DNA of 64,000 nucleotides from Pilatotrama ljubarskyi (GCA_022385805.1 MU277682.1:429049-493048); one strand, 5' to 3'. Counted from the first letter of the stretch, positions 1-12,864 are shown. The notes: generated by a model from the sequence alone, not told the origin. A program made the numbers and translations.

Positions 1-2314
1 GTGCTGCGACTGATGGCAGGTTAACTTTCGTCATATCGCGATGTCATCGGAGACACAACACTCACATATACGCTGGACTGGCAGGCATGCCGCCTGCGGG
101 TCGAAGAATAGCCAAGGACGTCGCGATAGTCATACAGCTCGTTAGTGCAGTGAGGAATGACCACGACACGCTCATGAGAGCAGGTTGCACTGCGATAGCG
201 CAGAATAGTTAGCAGAAGCCCTCCAGCGCATCTAAGGTTTGTTGTGGACGACGGAGAACACACCTATGCAGAACGTCCGGGGCATCGCAAAAGGGTTCAT
301 CTTCCAGATCATACCTTCGTAGCACGCGGCATTACTCTCCGCTGAATTATTGGCGGTATGACTTCACTCACCGAGGCAGAAGAAGCCCTGCAGCATGCAA
401 TTCGTCGCGCCATACAATACGGGGATAAGGTAGCCATCAAGTGAACGAGCCAGGGCGGGGATTGCAGCGACGCTGCTCAAAAGGCCTATCACCGAATGGC
501 TTCAGAAAGCGATAAAGTCGTGTGGTTTGAGGAAACGTACCCGTCAAAGACAGCGTAAACCATGCAATCTTGAGCCCAAGGACCAGCATGCCCTCGATGA
601 CATGTAAGGGCGCCGTGGGCAACTGCTGGGTCTTGTGGCAAACGTCCGGAGGTGGGGGTATAAGGGAAGGGGGAGGGGGGAATTTGTGTCTCCGCCGGCT
701 GGAGGGGATGTGAGAAAGATGAAGTCCCCAGAGGTGCTGGTGCAGTGTTGCTTCCTTCCGAGCACGCACATCACTGGATCAAAGTGTGTCTGGTTATGGC
801 AAAGCCGAGCCATGAGGAGATCCCAGCCTGCGATCCCGGATTGCTAGAACGCGTCTAAAGCCGCCATCAAGATAACGTATTTGCAGAACATCATACATGA
901 TGCCATTCCAGGGACGGCTGTCTGCTGCAGCGTCGTCGCGATTGGCACGTCCGAGATGCACGTTATGCAGCCGCGCGCGAGCTACCTGTGCATGCGGCTC
1001 TGCGAGCGACTGAATCCTGGCACAGTACGGACGAGAGAGGCAGCATATCTACCTTTGTCCTCCGCTTGCTTCTAGCATGGGGAATGCTCTTGGTGTGTGG
1101 ACGAGTATGATACATGCCGACAGGATTTCCCGGCGTCGGTCATGCGGACCGGCGACGCAACGCCCGCAAGCTGAGACCCCGAGACCCCGAGCGCACAGAT
1201 ACAGCCCCAGGGGAGCATGCAAAACTCTCAAAGCGGGCAGATTGTCGTACGAAAGCCTCCGCTTGGCCAATCAGAAGTCTGCAGCTACTCCTCTCCGTGC
1301 CTCTCCCCGCATGCCCTTGACGGTCGCTCGGATCAAGCGTTGTCAGGGGTCCCGTCGGCAGGGGGGATCTGGTTACCGGCCGCTCGATCGTCTTGTGGCG
1401 GGGCCGCTCTCAGTTTCAATTGAGCTCGAGCATGACTTGAAGCTTGAACATGGCGACGTCCCTGCCCCGACACACCAGTCGTGCACACAGTGACACACTC
1501 CGCAGACTGAACGTGCTGGGTGCCTGCCTGCAATATCATGAGACATCATTACTTTAGGAGGTAGAAGGCCGCTGCCAGTTGCACACCGCGACTGACGGGT
1601 TCACACAGCCCTCGGCGGCATACTGACATTCCATCGGTAAGTCCGCAAAAGACTCCGTGCTGAATTTCCGCTGATGAGGGCGCCAGCTCAAACCTGATAT
1701 GTCCTCTTCAGCAGCTCTGCTTACCTGTAGCACCGAAACAGGCCCCGGGCATCGACGAAACAATCGCCTCGTATTGCCTCCGCGCCAACTGAGCATCCAC
1801 GGAACGCACGTCGCCGTGCGGCCTCTTGGATGGCCAAAGGAGCGCGTCGACCTCCCGTTCGCGCTCTCAGACAGCTCCATTCGGCTCCCTCAGCCTCCCT
1901 GAATATTTTACGGAGATTTACCCTCCGGTCCTGACGCTCGGTGCGAAGTTGTTGGCTGCGCTCGGCTGTCCTGGCGTTGCTCTAGAAGATACCGTCGGCT
2001 CTGATGGCGGTCGTCGGGGATGCTTTGACATTATGTACGTCGACCCTTGAAAAAGATATCATAGTATCGGAGTCACCTTTTCCTCTAGGTTGGCGTCCTC
2101 CGCAGGAGCCCGTTATTTTGTCAGTGCGCTGACGCTGCGGCCCACTTCGCAGCGCTGGAGACAGCGAAATGATCATATATGATCGATGCTTCCACACTTC
2201 TGAAGCAAAGCGGAGGGTATGCCGTTGCAAATTGCGACTACGACAGCACTGAAAACGCCAAATGGGAGGATCTATCGTCATACAGCATGGTGAGGGCGAT
2301 ACGATCATACGCGT
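1..2314. other. Intergenic stretch, no gene recognised
   Basis: I see no supported gene in the first 2.3 kb. All open frames are short, overlap on both strands, and show no recognisable protein family or consistent splice chain. The stretch lies downstream of the PTEN-like gene, which is on the minus strand. Its left neighbour is outside the window, so part of it could be an untranslated region of that gene. Confidence 0.5.
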
Positions 2315-4587
2315 TTAATCATCTGCTGCTCGTTTGGCCTCTGCCATGCCCTTGACTTCCCCGCCAGCCACCGCCTGCATCGTCGCCGCGACACCCGGAG
2401 GCTCTCCCTGACCCTCCATCGATTCTGCACTCCCTTGCCTCGCCGGAGGATTCGCGACATCCGCTGCTTCAGAACACCACTCCATGGATACCGACACGTC
2501 CAAGATGCTGGACCCAATGCCGACGGGGAAGTCGATCTCCTTCCGCGTCAGCACCAGCGTCGCGCTCTGCTCGCCTGCGCCCCTCGGATGTGGCATGTGG
2601 AACGTGGGGATGAACCAAAACCATCCCATGAAGACCTGTCGATCGCAGCAGCATTCGATGACCGAACGGTCAGTATCTTCCCTGTGGCTGCCGCCGGCGG
2701 GCGCGCGCGCACACTCACCTGACCGAGATACAGTTTAACGCGCAGCTCGCGGTGCGCGTCGAGCACGACGCCACCATCACCCTTCAGCGTCTGCGTCGTG
2801 TCGTAGATGGATGCGTCTTCGGATTCAACATTGGCGGCATCCCCGGAGGGGGCCTTCTCCTCGGCTTCGATCTTCTCGCGGATGCTCAGCCACTTGTCTC
2901 CTGTCAGGGGACGTAGCAACAGGGTCTCGATCTTTCCGTCCTGGGTATGATCTCAGCCGTTCAGAGCACCGCAGACGCATGGCGCTGGACTTCCACTCAC
3001 CGCCTTGGATTCCTCCTTCTGGATGTCCTCATCGCGCAATGTCCCCATCCGCGCGAAGCTCCGCACCATCTTCTTGTTGTCGAACCTGCCTTCTTTGAAG
3101 AGATCTGCGAAGGTCTGGCCATCCATTTGCTCGGCACCTTTCCGCCTGACGCCCATGTCGCCGCTCTCGTCTCTCGTGAACCTCTCCCACTCCTCCAGTG
3201 TCTCGACGAAATCGTCGTCGTATCTTGCCAGGGAGGCCCATACGTGACTGCGACTGTTCGTCGTTGCGGTCGTCTTGGACAGACCTGCCGCGTCCACGAG
3301 GGTGTTTACCGCTCGGACGAGGTTCGTTTTGAAGCCTGACAACTCCCGCATGCGCAACTTGATCTGCGTCAGCCTCACCTTCGGCGACGGACGAGCCAGC
3401 ACCTCAGGATCCGTCGACCAAAAGCCTGGAGGTGCCTGGTGTGCGAGCACGAGCGACCAATAGTACAGCCATCTCCGCTGGCTGGGAATGCTGACGCCCT
3501 GCTTGAGTTTCTTCGAGGGCGACGACGGACGCTTCATGCGCTTGGAGGTGTGCAGCTCGAGGACGTGGCTCAGGCTGTCCTGCGTGTCCTTCCGCTTTGG
3601 CGCCGCGGCCCCCTTCGCTCCCTGCCCCGACACCGCCGACTCTTCTGGTGCCGCGGGTTTCTCACCCCCAGCAGTTATCTCGCGCTTGATCGGATCGTCT
3701 CCTGGCTGCCCGTCGGAGCTGGCGACGTCCGCGGCCTCGTCAGCGGGCATGGCGTTCATGACCAGCTCCGCACGGGTCTTGGCTCGCTCTTTCTCTGACA
3801 CGTCCTGGTCCGGCGTACGTGTGGTCCAGGCCACCTCTCGGCTGAGGAGGTATGCACAAGCCATCGTTCCTGATCGGCCTTTACCCGCTGTGAAGTCGAT
3901 GCGTTAGCATGGGTCGGACACGCTGCGTGAATGGTAGTGCTAACCTTTGCAGTGGAGTACGGCGACGCGCTCTGGGGAACCATCAAGCCACAGACGTATC
4001 TCGCGGGCCACTAGTGGAAGGATAGCTAGGGGCGGAGCGCTGTCATATAACATGATTAGTCTCCGTGTTTCGGCGGTAGTGTCATGAATGATCAATGATG
4101 TTGAATTCGATGCGATGGTCATTGGTGCGACCTGTGCTTCAGGCACTCATGGTGAAGGCATACAAGCTCTACGGTAGCGCGAGGCACCAAGCGATCACCT
4201 CCGCATTGCGCTACCAAGTTCAAAACGCACTTACTGGTGATCGGGGAAGGGGTATCTGCTTACTCTACCCTCGAACACGCTGTCGGGGTAAGAGTTCTCC
4301 TTTACAGGACAGAAGTTGAACACCCAGTAGTTCTTGCCGTGGTGATGGTCGAGGAACTTCTTCGCGTCCTCCCTGCGGTTGCGGTACAGGCCCTCGATGC
4401 CTGTGGCGGGGTATCCCATAACTATCACCTGGTCGGTGATGTATGCCAGATCTGCGAATAGCAGCCGTCACCTTCTCTATTCATAGAGCAAGGTCGGATG
4501 CGGGCACTGACCCAGTTCGAGGTCAAGTTCTTCGTCTCTGTAACGAGCTTTGTTTCCTGAGACAAGGCGGCGGACGAGGTCTCCCAT
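2315..4587 (-). CDS. PTEN/TEP1-like phosphatidylinositol 3-phosphatase
   Basis: Lipid phosphatase expected to remove the 3-phosphate from PI(3,4,5)P3 and so oppose PI3-kinase signalling at the membrane. The model is complement of 2315..2635, 2719..2940, 3001..3887, 3945..4039, 4235..4451 and 4512..4587, giving 605 residues with all phases consistent. The start follows the family N-terminus (VSxNKxRYxxxxxDLDL-like). The phosphatase P-loop HCKAGKGRSG is at about residues 127-136, with catalytic Cys128 and Arg134; it is only complete after splicing the 3945/3887 intron. The conserved GVSIPSQRRW lies at about 260-269 and a C2-like domain follows, including GVVLDAHRELRVKLYLGQ and LVLTRKEIDFPVG. 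Between the P-loop and GVSIPSQRR there is a Lys/Ser/Pro/Glu-rich insertion of about 100 residues relative to animal PTEN. The protein ends in a low-complexity Ala/Glu/Lys tail. Assignment is by family sequence and is firm; exact start is likely. Confidence 0.93.
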
Positions 4588-5609
4588 GGTAGTCGACTGT
4601 AATGAGAAGGCTTGATCGTCGAGGGCACATCTGCTCCAAGCAAGGCGGCTCGCCGCCGGTAGCCGAACGTAGCGATGGGAGCGGGGTTTAGACTGGAACA
4701 ACGGTATATGACGTCATTTGCACGGAAGTACGAAGATGGTTATGCAACGTAGTTGACTGTATCCGAGTCCTTGTGCTAACAGCGATATGATTTCGCTCTG
4801 ACTATGCGTAGCTCCCAAAGGTCAGCTAGCAGCGCGGAGGGCTCGACCTCCGCACGCATAACAAGTCGTCGTTGTTGCCCAGCACTGATGTGAGCTGTGT
4901 TTGCTTTTAGCACCGGGAGCAGCACATTCCTGACTACTTTGTGTGTGGGGAGAAGAGATATTCTCCATGATAGAGTCCACACTTGTCCTCTATGAACACA
5001 TGTATTCTTTTTCTAATCAGGAGATGGTGTCCGAGTCACCTTGTAGGCCCCCAGTGTCTGCTTCTCGCTGTAACCTCATTACGCGCTCAAGCTATAAGTC
5101 TATACTGTCCATTCTGACGCACTGCAGATGAAGGGAAATTTCTGGAGGAGTGTAAAAGTTACCAGGGGGCTCGAAAGGCTACTATCACCCAAGGGTCAAG
5201 GGGAGTCCCTCTGTCGTAAACGTCTGCGCATCCGACATATGCCCGATATCGATGAATAGGAACGCAATGACGACAGCATACAGATTTACATTCTCTGAGG
5301 ACGTCCACTCGTCGACCATTCGCAACCAGCATCGCATGAGTGAAAGGAAGTCATAAGGATGGTCGAAGTCAAGAGAAACCAATGGGCGTGACTGTGTTGC
5401 TGTGTGATCCTCGAGGATCGCCCGTGACGACCTTGTCACTGCCACGCATCGTTACGTAAGTCACGCCGACGAACCGGAAACTCTGACCAAGGTGGCTGCT
5501 GCAGGTCTGCAACCGACAGCTTGCCTTCTCCTCTACCGGTGTCCACCTCGTCGCTACCTGCAAACCACCTTCGCTCCTTACTTCTCTTGCTTGACGGGTT
5601 TATCTGACT
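4588..5609. other. Intergenic stretch between PTEN-like gene and TFIIA gene
   Basis: About 1 kb separating two divergently transcribed genes, so it should hold both promoters. The only open frames are short and unassigned. The longest is on the minus strand at 5185..5445 and has one hydrophobic patch, but no family, splice chain or clear start supports it. Confidence 0.45.
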
Positions 5610-6218
5610 ATGGCCACTGCGTACTACGAGTTCTATCGCGGGTCCTCGTGAGTGGCCCTCCCTTTCTCAGTGCCTGGAAAGCAGTAAGCGAATTTGACGG
5701 GGCGACCCGAATAGGATCGGCATGGCCCTCACGGACTCGCTCGACGAGCTCATCACGAGCGGCGCGATTACGCCCCAGCTGGCCATGAAGGTCCTCCAGC
5801 AGGTACGCCGGAGCGCCAGGACCTAGAGAGGCTCACGCGGGGCTTGCCTGGGCGCTGACTAACCCCGCCTCGCCGGTGTGCAGTTTGATAAGTCCCTTGC
5901 GGACATCATGGTGAAGCAGGTGAAGACGAAGACGACGCTGAAGGTATGTCCTTTGCGCGGTGTGCGGTCTGTCGGCTCACAGACCCTTCCTCTCACCCGT
6001 TCCCACCTATCCTCGCTTTACACTCCACCGGTGCATTGTCCTTGTGTGTTCGCGGACGCTAGGGCCACCTGCACACGTACCGCCTGTGCGACGACGTGTG
6101 GACGTTCATCGTCAAGAACCCGCAGTTCAAGATGGAGTCGAACGAGGTCGTCTCCGCGCCCAAGATCAAGATCGTCGCCTGCAAGAACGGCGACGCCATC
6201 GAGGCCGGGAAGAAGTAA
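5610..6218 (+). CDS. TOA2: Transcription initiation factor IIA small (gamma) subunit
   Basis: Subunit of general factor TFIIA, which stabilises TBP on the TATA element during RNA polymerase II initiation in the nucleus. Exons are 5610..5647, 5715..5802, 5884..5943 and 6063..6218, giving 113 residues, the usual size for the family. The N-terminal helical part reads [20 protein letters not shown] and continues with [21 protein letters not shown]. The C-terminal beta-barrel part contains [18 protein letters not shown] and [12 protein letters not shown], both matching TFIIA gamma proteins along their whole length. The ATG chosen is the only one that places the conserved YEFYR segment at the start. 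Introns are 60-120 nt with canonical borders. No paralogue is seen in the window. Confidence 0.96.
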
Positions 6219-8584
6219 CCAACCCTTCCCCGGCGTGCCTTCGCCTCGCCCCACTCGTTACATTCTCTGCACTCTGTACCCTACTCAAGAGCCTCGCAGC
6301 GCCGGGCCCATGCCCCGCATTCCGCATATCCTCAAAGACGGCCCTCGCGCTAGCACGGTTTTGCTCACCCTCCCTCACCTACTGTGTAATTGTACAGGCC
6401 CCCCGACCCTAGACCCCGGCCGCTGACGGACTCGTAATTGTTGCGCTCTCGTTGTATCACCCGCTGTCCGAAAGGAATGACATCCGTTGCCTTTGGCCCC
6501 GTACCATCCCGGAACTTTTTTGTTCGGTCGCTAAGTGAAGTGTTTCGCACCGTATAGCAGTTGTGGACTTGAATTTCATAGTGAGAGGTGCGTCTCTTCC
6601 TGTCCCTGGTATGGCTTTCTTGCTGATGAAAATATAGATAGGAATGCTAAGATCATCGCTGCCTCGCCTGCCACCGTGCAGCACGCGTCTTCTTTGCAGT
6701 GCCTCACAAGCTACTGCTTCCATGCATGAACCCAGTTTTTTGAGGCTTGAAAGCAGAAATGGTTGACCGATGTTCTTTCGCCAACTTACAGGACGGCTGC
6801 AGCATCCTATGTAGAAGACATAGTGAGCTTGGCAACGACTGTACTACCGTCGTCTTACAGTTTACTAGGCCTGGCAGCGCAGTTCTGACGCGCCCGACGC
6901 GTCTAGTCACGGGATTTGGGATATTCAAACGTCACCATCCGACCTCCCCGATATCAGAGGACCTTTCAGGTCTGTCTCTTGCACCTGGTCCTTCCCTCCG
7001 CTTCCGTCGAAGTCCTCGGTGTGTTCGACAGACCGCTACTTTCCGACGTTCTCGCTGCCCATATCTTTCGCATACAGTGCTTACAGGCTTCTAGCTACCG
7101 CTCGAACGCGGGGCTCCTGTGAAGGTAAAGCGTGTTCCTGGCATGTTCCTCGCCAACTGCCTCCGTCTTCGTGGTATCAAAGCCTCTATCTAGGTTCTGC
7201 TTCTATTCCCTCAAGCTCAAAGTCGGGCAGGCGAGGTGCGGCGTCCAGCCTCTCGTTAGAGCTCCATTCGAATGCCGCTTGGTTTGTTCAATACAGATGG
7301 TGCGTCGAGTGAGAGACCTGCTGACCTGCTAACGCCCCGCAAGGTACCATGCGGCCGCAGGGCAATCCCGCACACGCCCGGTGTCCGTACGTACCCACCC
7401 CCGCTTATCCCTGGGCTGACGTACCTGTCGGTCCAGATTGCGAGAACGGCGCAGGTCTCGGTCCACGAATAGCCTCGGCGTTGCGTGAGGGGGGATCTGG
7501 AGTAAGCTCTGATGAGTGCGCGTCTCGGGCATCGGCGCCGATTGTCCTAGCGTGAGGTCGAGCAGTTCGCAGTCGAGACGTCTGGTCGGTGCGGAAGTCA
7601 GACGTCCGCACGCATCGGAGGCGTGGAAGACGGAGTGCGGGCGAAAGTGTCGGTCCAAGACGATGGGACGTCGGTTGTCCGCATTAAGGCCGTCGAGGGC
7701 GGGAGAGTCGAGGCAGAGAGCAGCTTGGCTGGCCCAAGAATAGCACATCTTTGCGCGCGCGATTCTGCGAAGTGCACGCTGACGCCGGGGAGTGTACATC
7801 GAGATGGTGATGGGTGGTGCATTGTCGAGGAGTCCGAGCGCGGATCAGCGGTAGCTCCTTGAGAGCGGTGGAGATAAAGGACGTGCGGTTGAGAATGGCG
7901 CTGCGAACAGTCGCAGGAGGACTGGTGCGGTCGGAGTGAGTGTCTTTGAGAGCGAGCGGGAGAACGAGGCGGCTGTGGTTTGTCAAGCGGATTTGAGGAC
8001 GGGCGGAGGAGGAATGGCCGGATAAGGCAATGGATGACGAAAGGAAGACGAGGTCCGGCGGGAGACGCCACAGCAGCGGGCGACGGTCTGTCACCTGCGG
8101 CGGTAGCGCGGCTCTCGCGTCTTTCTGGGCTCTCCTCTGCGCCCAGGCCGAGCACACAGAATATATATTCGCGTCTGCGCACAGAACACATTCCACCCGT
8201 ACATCGTCTGTAGCACTCAGAATGCCCGCATTGCTCGTCGAATCACAGGCCGGCCTTGGCGAGATCAAGAACGCACCCCGCGCTTGCGGTGGCAGGGTCG
8301 CAGCAGGTCCCCGTAAGCGGGGCAATAAACTCGAGTGCGTTTCTGCGCGATAAGTTCCGCCGCGTCTCCCTCTCCCTCTGACCACCACCCCCAGCCTCTA
8401 CCAGCTCCTCTGCACGATAGACTCCAACGCTCGCCCCGGCCCCCACTCCTCTCACTCCACAAATCTCGACCGCGCTTCGTCTTCCTGCGCCCCCAGTAGG
8501 CCTCACGAACGCTTGATTGTCTCGCGCTCCCGCTCAGAAAACTCCCTCCCCGCTGCCGCCCGTCGCAAGTCCACGCCAAAGGCT
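6219..8584. other. Long intergenic stretch (2.4 kb)
   Basis: No gene is supported. Several open frames on both strands between about 7300 and 8400 reach 200 codons, but they overlap one another, are rich in Arg, Ser and Pro as expected of GC-rich non-coding DNA, and match nothing I recognise. A TATATAT run at about 8161-8167 and a pyrimidine-rich stretch at 8365-8470 sit upstream of the next gene and may belong to its promoter or 5' leader. Confidence 0.45.
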
Positions 8585-11194
8585 ATGTCACTTTCAGCAG
8601 ACCCTCCTGAGAAGCCGCATCTCGTCTGGGACTGGGACATTGAACACGCGGACAGGCAGGCCGAGAGAAAGGCCGACGCCGCCGTCCACGGCGCCATCCC
8701 CTTCGAGGTAGACAGGAAGCTCCTCAAGGACATCGTTCAGGAGCGCATGGGCGCCGAAGTCGCACGTATCAAGTTTCTCGGTGCAGGTTCGTCGCGATTC
8801 GACCTTTTCTCCCTGTCATAGCGCTGAGCTATCTCCGATTCACTGTAGGCACATTCCATAAGGTAAACATACACGCTCTGCTCGCTTTGCACCTATCTGC
8901 TCTTCGTCGCGTTTCCGTGCACAAAGCCTGGCGCTGTCCTCGGAACGGGCAGCGCATCGTAAGCAGTGGCATACCAGAGACGCGAGCGGCCTCAGACAAG
9001 TCTACGCGCTCGGGGAGAGTGGCTTTGCCCAGTGGCCCGCTTCGCGCGCACGTTTGCCGGGGAGTTCCATCGAGTGTTGCCACACTCGGCAGAACTTCGC
9101 GACACTTGGCGCGGTCCGCAGTGCATCTTGGCGCGAATGGACGACGCTTCTTCGGTTCGGACATGGATGCGGTGTGGCGGGCATCCATAACGAGGCGCGT
9201 CGCGCATTCCACCTTGGCATCGGGCGTCATTGCGCCACAGCGCTGCGCAGCGGCAGTTTTGCTCTGTCATGCTCTTCACACACATACGCGCGTTGGACTG
9301 CAAGCTGACGCGATGCTGCTATAGGGATATCTCGTTACGCTCGTCGATGCGCGCGAAGTTGTCGCGCGCGTTGCGCGCCGCTTCATGCCTCGGCTAAAGA
9401 CCGAGTCTGAAGTGGCCACTATGCGCTATCTGCGCGAACATACGACCATTCCAGTCCCTGAGGTTTACCAGTACGACTCGAACCCGTACAACCGATTAGG
9501 AGGCGAGTACATCCTGATGTCGAAGGTAAGACTTTACGACTCTAGGTGACCTATCGTTCACCTAGTTCAATTCAACTAGGCTCCGGGGATACCATTATCT
9601 CAAGTGTTCCACTCCATGCCTCACACGACGCTGGTGGCGCTCATGGAGAACATCGCCATGATGGTCATCCCGCTCTTCGCGCACCGGTTCCCCATGATCG
9701 GTTCGCTATACGACGGCCCCGATCCTAACGCCGCCTCGAACATGACGTCCTCGCTGCCCACGCCCACGCCCACGTCCTACACCCGCTTCACGAACATCTC
9801 CGACGCCGTGTCCAAGCTCCAGCTCCAGCAGAACTCGTCCAAGGAGTTCCACGTCGGTCCGATCGTCTCCTGGCCCTTCTTCGGCTCGAACCGCGGCGAC
9901 CTCGCGCACCCGGATGAATTGAACCGCGGGCCGTGGCGCACGACGCGCGAGTACCTGCAGTCGTGCGCAGAGCGCGAGATCCGAGGCGTGATCCTCGAGA
10001 ACGAGGGCAAGGCCGCGCCGCACAAGCTCCATCTCGACCCGGACGAGATTGAGAGCTCGCGACACCACAAGGTGACGGCGCTGCCGGACGATCAGTCCGA
10101 CACCTCGGACGAGTGGGACTGGGAGGAGAGCGAGGCGGAGTGGGACGGGCCAGGGGACACGATGTATCAGGATTATCGCCGGATGCAGCGCACGACGTTC
10201 CTCGTCGCGCATCTCAAGGAGCGGGAGGAGCGGGTGAAGGCGGAGATGGCGCGCTTTTTGCGCATGATGGAGCGCTTGGGCGCGGCGAGCCGCGAGGAGG
10301 GCGATGGCGGCGGCGGTGGCGGCAACGGCGTGGAGGAGTTCTCGCTCGACTGCCATGACCTGAATCTCGAGAACGTTTTCGTCGACGAGAACGACAACTC
10401 GAAGATCGTGAGTCCTATCTGGGCTCAGTTCAAACACAATCATCAGATACTAATCCTACCGCGTGCAGACGTGCATCATCGACTGGGAATCCACGACGAC
10501 CCGTCCGCTCTGGGCTTGCGCGCACGTCCCCGCCTTCCTCCAGTCTTCGCCCTTCACCGCCAAGCTCTTCCGCGCGACGGTCGAGAAGCTCGCGCGCGCG
10601 CCGCCCCAGCCCACCGTCACTGTCCTCGGCAAGCCCGTCGACCTCGCCGGCGTCGCAAACGAGTGGCTCCACCACGAGGCGGCAGGCGCGCGCCTGCGCC
10701 TGGCGCACCGCTGCATCGAGTGGGACGGCTGGGAGGAGGGGCTCGTCGACAGCATCCTCGGCCCGGAGGAGAACGAGGAAGATTGGTTCAGGTCCTGGGA
10801 CGAGGCCGAGGCGGGCCAGGATCCCGAACAGTACGAGGACGACGCCGTCCCGGACGGCAGCGGGGACGCGGACGCGGACGCAGAGCGCCCCGCTCCGCCG
10901 CCGTCGGACTCGCCGCTCGTTTCCGGTTCGCCGACGCTGACGGCGTCCACGAGCGAGGGCGAAGACGGCATGAAGCAGCGCAAGGCGAGCGGGAGCGCGG
11001 CGACGCTGCCCAAGGTGGTCATCGCGGCCGAGAAGGAGCGCGAGAAGCTGCTGAACGCGACGGGCGACTTCTGCGGTGGGCGCGGGGGCGAGCTCGGACG
11101 CCGCCTCGAGGCATGGCTGTACGTCAACGGCGACGCCGACGGGCGCGTGGACATTGGCAGGCGGTGGGAGGGGGAGGAGGATGACTCGGCGTGA
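8585..11194 (+). CDS. AIM9/aminoglycoside-phosphotransferase-like protein
   Basis: Member of the APH/choline-kinase-like fold family found in fungi as 'altered inheritance of mitochondria 9'-type proteins; substrate unknown. Exons are 8585..8786, 8849..8862, 9325..9525, 9580..10407 and 10469..11194, giving 656 residues. The ATP-binding start of the kinase fold is split over exons 1-3 (KFLGAGTFHKGYLVTLVD). A typical APH segment follows (ETTIPVPEVY-like: REHTTIPVPEVYQYDSNP, then GEYILMSKAPGIPLSQVF). The catalytic loop is HDLNLENVF at about 398-406 and the metal-binding segment is CIIDWE at about 417-422, so the catalytic residues look intact. A Gly-rich run precedes the catalytic loop and a long acidic low-complexity tail follows. 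Odd features are a 14-nt exon and the 462-nt intron after it. Family assignment is good; the mitochondrial role is only inferred from the yeast name. Confidence 0.85.
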
Positions 11195-11699
11195 GTAAGG
11201 GCGCGGTCGGACGTCCTTGGTTGATTTTCGTCCTTCACATTCACATCTATCGGGACTGTGTCTCTCTTGCATTCTTAGTTCAAGCAGTAGCTAGCTAGAC
11301 GATCCGCATGCATCCTCCACCTATGGTATCTAATTGCACGACCGAGCACTTCAGCTTCAGTCCTGGCTCCACGTCACGCATGTATATTACCCGCGTCTCG
11401 AGCTCTCAGATCATGTACACACAACCTCGGAGCCTCTGGGCACATCCATCCGAAGGACCACTGGACATACGATACCGATACATCTGACTGACGTTTGAAC
11501 ACGTCGAGGCCGGCCTAGGAAGGGCAAGAGTGAGGTACGAGAAAGAAGGAAACCGGCGTTGGAATGCATTGACGTCACGAGACGCGGATGTATACAGGCT
11601 TGGACCCGACCCCGGGCTCACAGGCTACCCGTCGTTGCCCCTCGCACGGAAGCCCGCAAGAGCTGATGTCGCGAGAGAATCCGCAACGTTTAGGCAGGC
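11195..11699. other. Intergenic stretch between convergent genes
   Basis: About 500 bases between the 3' ends of the AIM9-like gene (+) and SDH4 (-). It should contain both 3' untranslated regions. I see no further gene or structured element. Confidence 0.5.
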
Positions 11700-12566
11700 C
11701 TATGCGTGCCACGCCTTCGCAATCAGCTCGGTGAGGCCTGGGCGCGATGTGAGCGGTTAGCCACGGTCGGGTATGTGCGGGCAGATGGGACGTACCGATG
11801 TCGTTCGTGTTGAACTGGTAGATGCCGACGAGCACGCCGACCGTCGTCGCGCGGAGGGTCCACGTGAGGAAGGGGCCGAGGAGGGGGAACTTGCGGGGGT
11901 GGAGGTAGTCGACGAGGACTTGGTCGAACTGCAAATGGACCGGTAAGTATCACGGCTAGAATCACATGCTAGGCCGAGACCCCTTCAAAGGATATACAGT
12001 GGGCACAACCAGCCGTCCAGGACAGCTAGCACGCACTGTACGGCGCAACGGAGGTAGTTCTGAGAGTGAGGGGAGTACTTACGCCGAGGTGACTGTGCAT
12101 AACCAAGCTGACGCCGAGGATGCCGTCAAGGACGGGGTAGTTCGTGCCGCTCGTCACGAATGCGGCGACGGTCATAGGGACAAGACTGGCAGAGAGAAGG
12201 CGTTCGAACGCCCAGTGGTACGAGCCGTGCGTCTTCGAGGGAGGAGGGAAAGGAGTGGGGTCGTTCACGGTGCCCCTGTAGATGGCTGCGGTCGGATTGA
12301 GCTAGAGTATCGCATACATGTGGTCGAAAGATACGCACGTCCACCGGGAACGTAGGCAGAGTCCGCCGCGCCCCTAGCTATAAGGTCTCTCATGAGCAAC
12401 TCATTCGGGCGAGACATGCGCACGACGCAGTTGCAGCCGCACCCATCAACGACACGCGCAGTACACGGGACTTACCTTGGACAGCCAGTGGCCGGAGCGA
12501 CCTGCGCGCAATGGCGGCGGCGACATTCCTGTTGAACGCAGCGCGGGCGACGAGGGCAGAGGACAT
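11700..12566 (-). CDS. SDH4: Succinate dehydrogenase membrane anchor subunit (CybS)
   Basis: Small membrane anchor of mitochondrial complex II, which holds haem b and the ubiquinone site in the inner membrane. Exons are complement of 11700..11737, 11796..11928, 12083..12301, 12339..12373 and 12476..12566, giving 171 residues. The N-terminus (ALVARAAFNRN, then RRSLRPLAVQ) is rich in Arg and Ala and lacks acids, as in a mitochondrial targeting peptide. The mature part has HWAFERLLSASLVP, then VMHSHLGF with the likely haem-ligand His, and the Asp-Tyr pair of the quinone site in DQVLVDYLHPRK. Three hydrophobic segments follow the family pattern. A 35-nt second exon is needed to keep frame. The match runs the whole length of the family. 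Confidence 0.94.
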
Positions 12567-12864
12567 GGCGGGCGTTGTGAACGGAGGTGAGGAGGCTGAG
12601 ACGGGCTCGGGGTGAGCAGTTGTGTGGAGGAGATCGGTGTCGCCCAATCGTCCCTTCCCGATTGGCCTTCGGCAACTCTCTCCCGCTTTCGGCCGTCCGT
12701 TCCGGGCGCTCTATACAGTAGTACATGAACGGACAACCGCTCCTGCGCGATTGCTGCACCCCACAGCAAGTCAACACGGCACACAGCGATGTCACCCACG
12801 TATAACGGGTTTGATTTACAAAAAGCCGGATATAACAGAATTGAGATCTCGCATCAAAAGGGGT

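Noticed and set aside
5185..5445. Possible remnant of a multi-pass membrane protein
   Set aside because: One hydrophobic patch only; no landmark of the DUF6533 or GPCR-like families could be found around it.
7684..8388. Minus-strand open frame of 234 codons upstream of the AIM9-like gene
   Set aside because: No family match, composition typical of GC-rich non-coding DNA, and overlapping frames of similar length exist on both strands.
10430..11272. Two long minus-strand frames (280 and 262 codons)
   Set aside because: Antisense to the last exon of the AIM9-like gene; a by-product of high GC and biased third positions.
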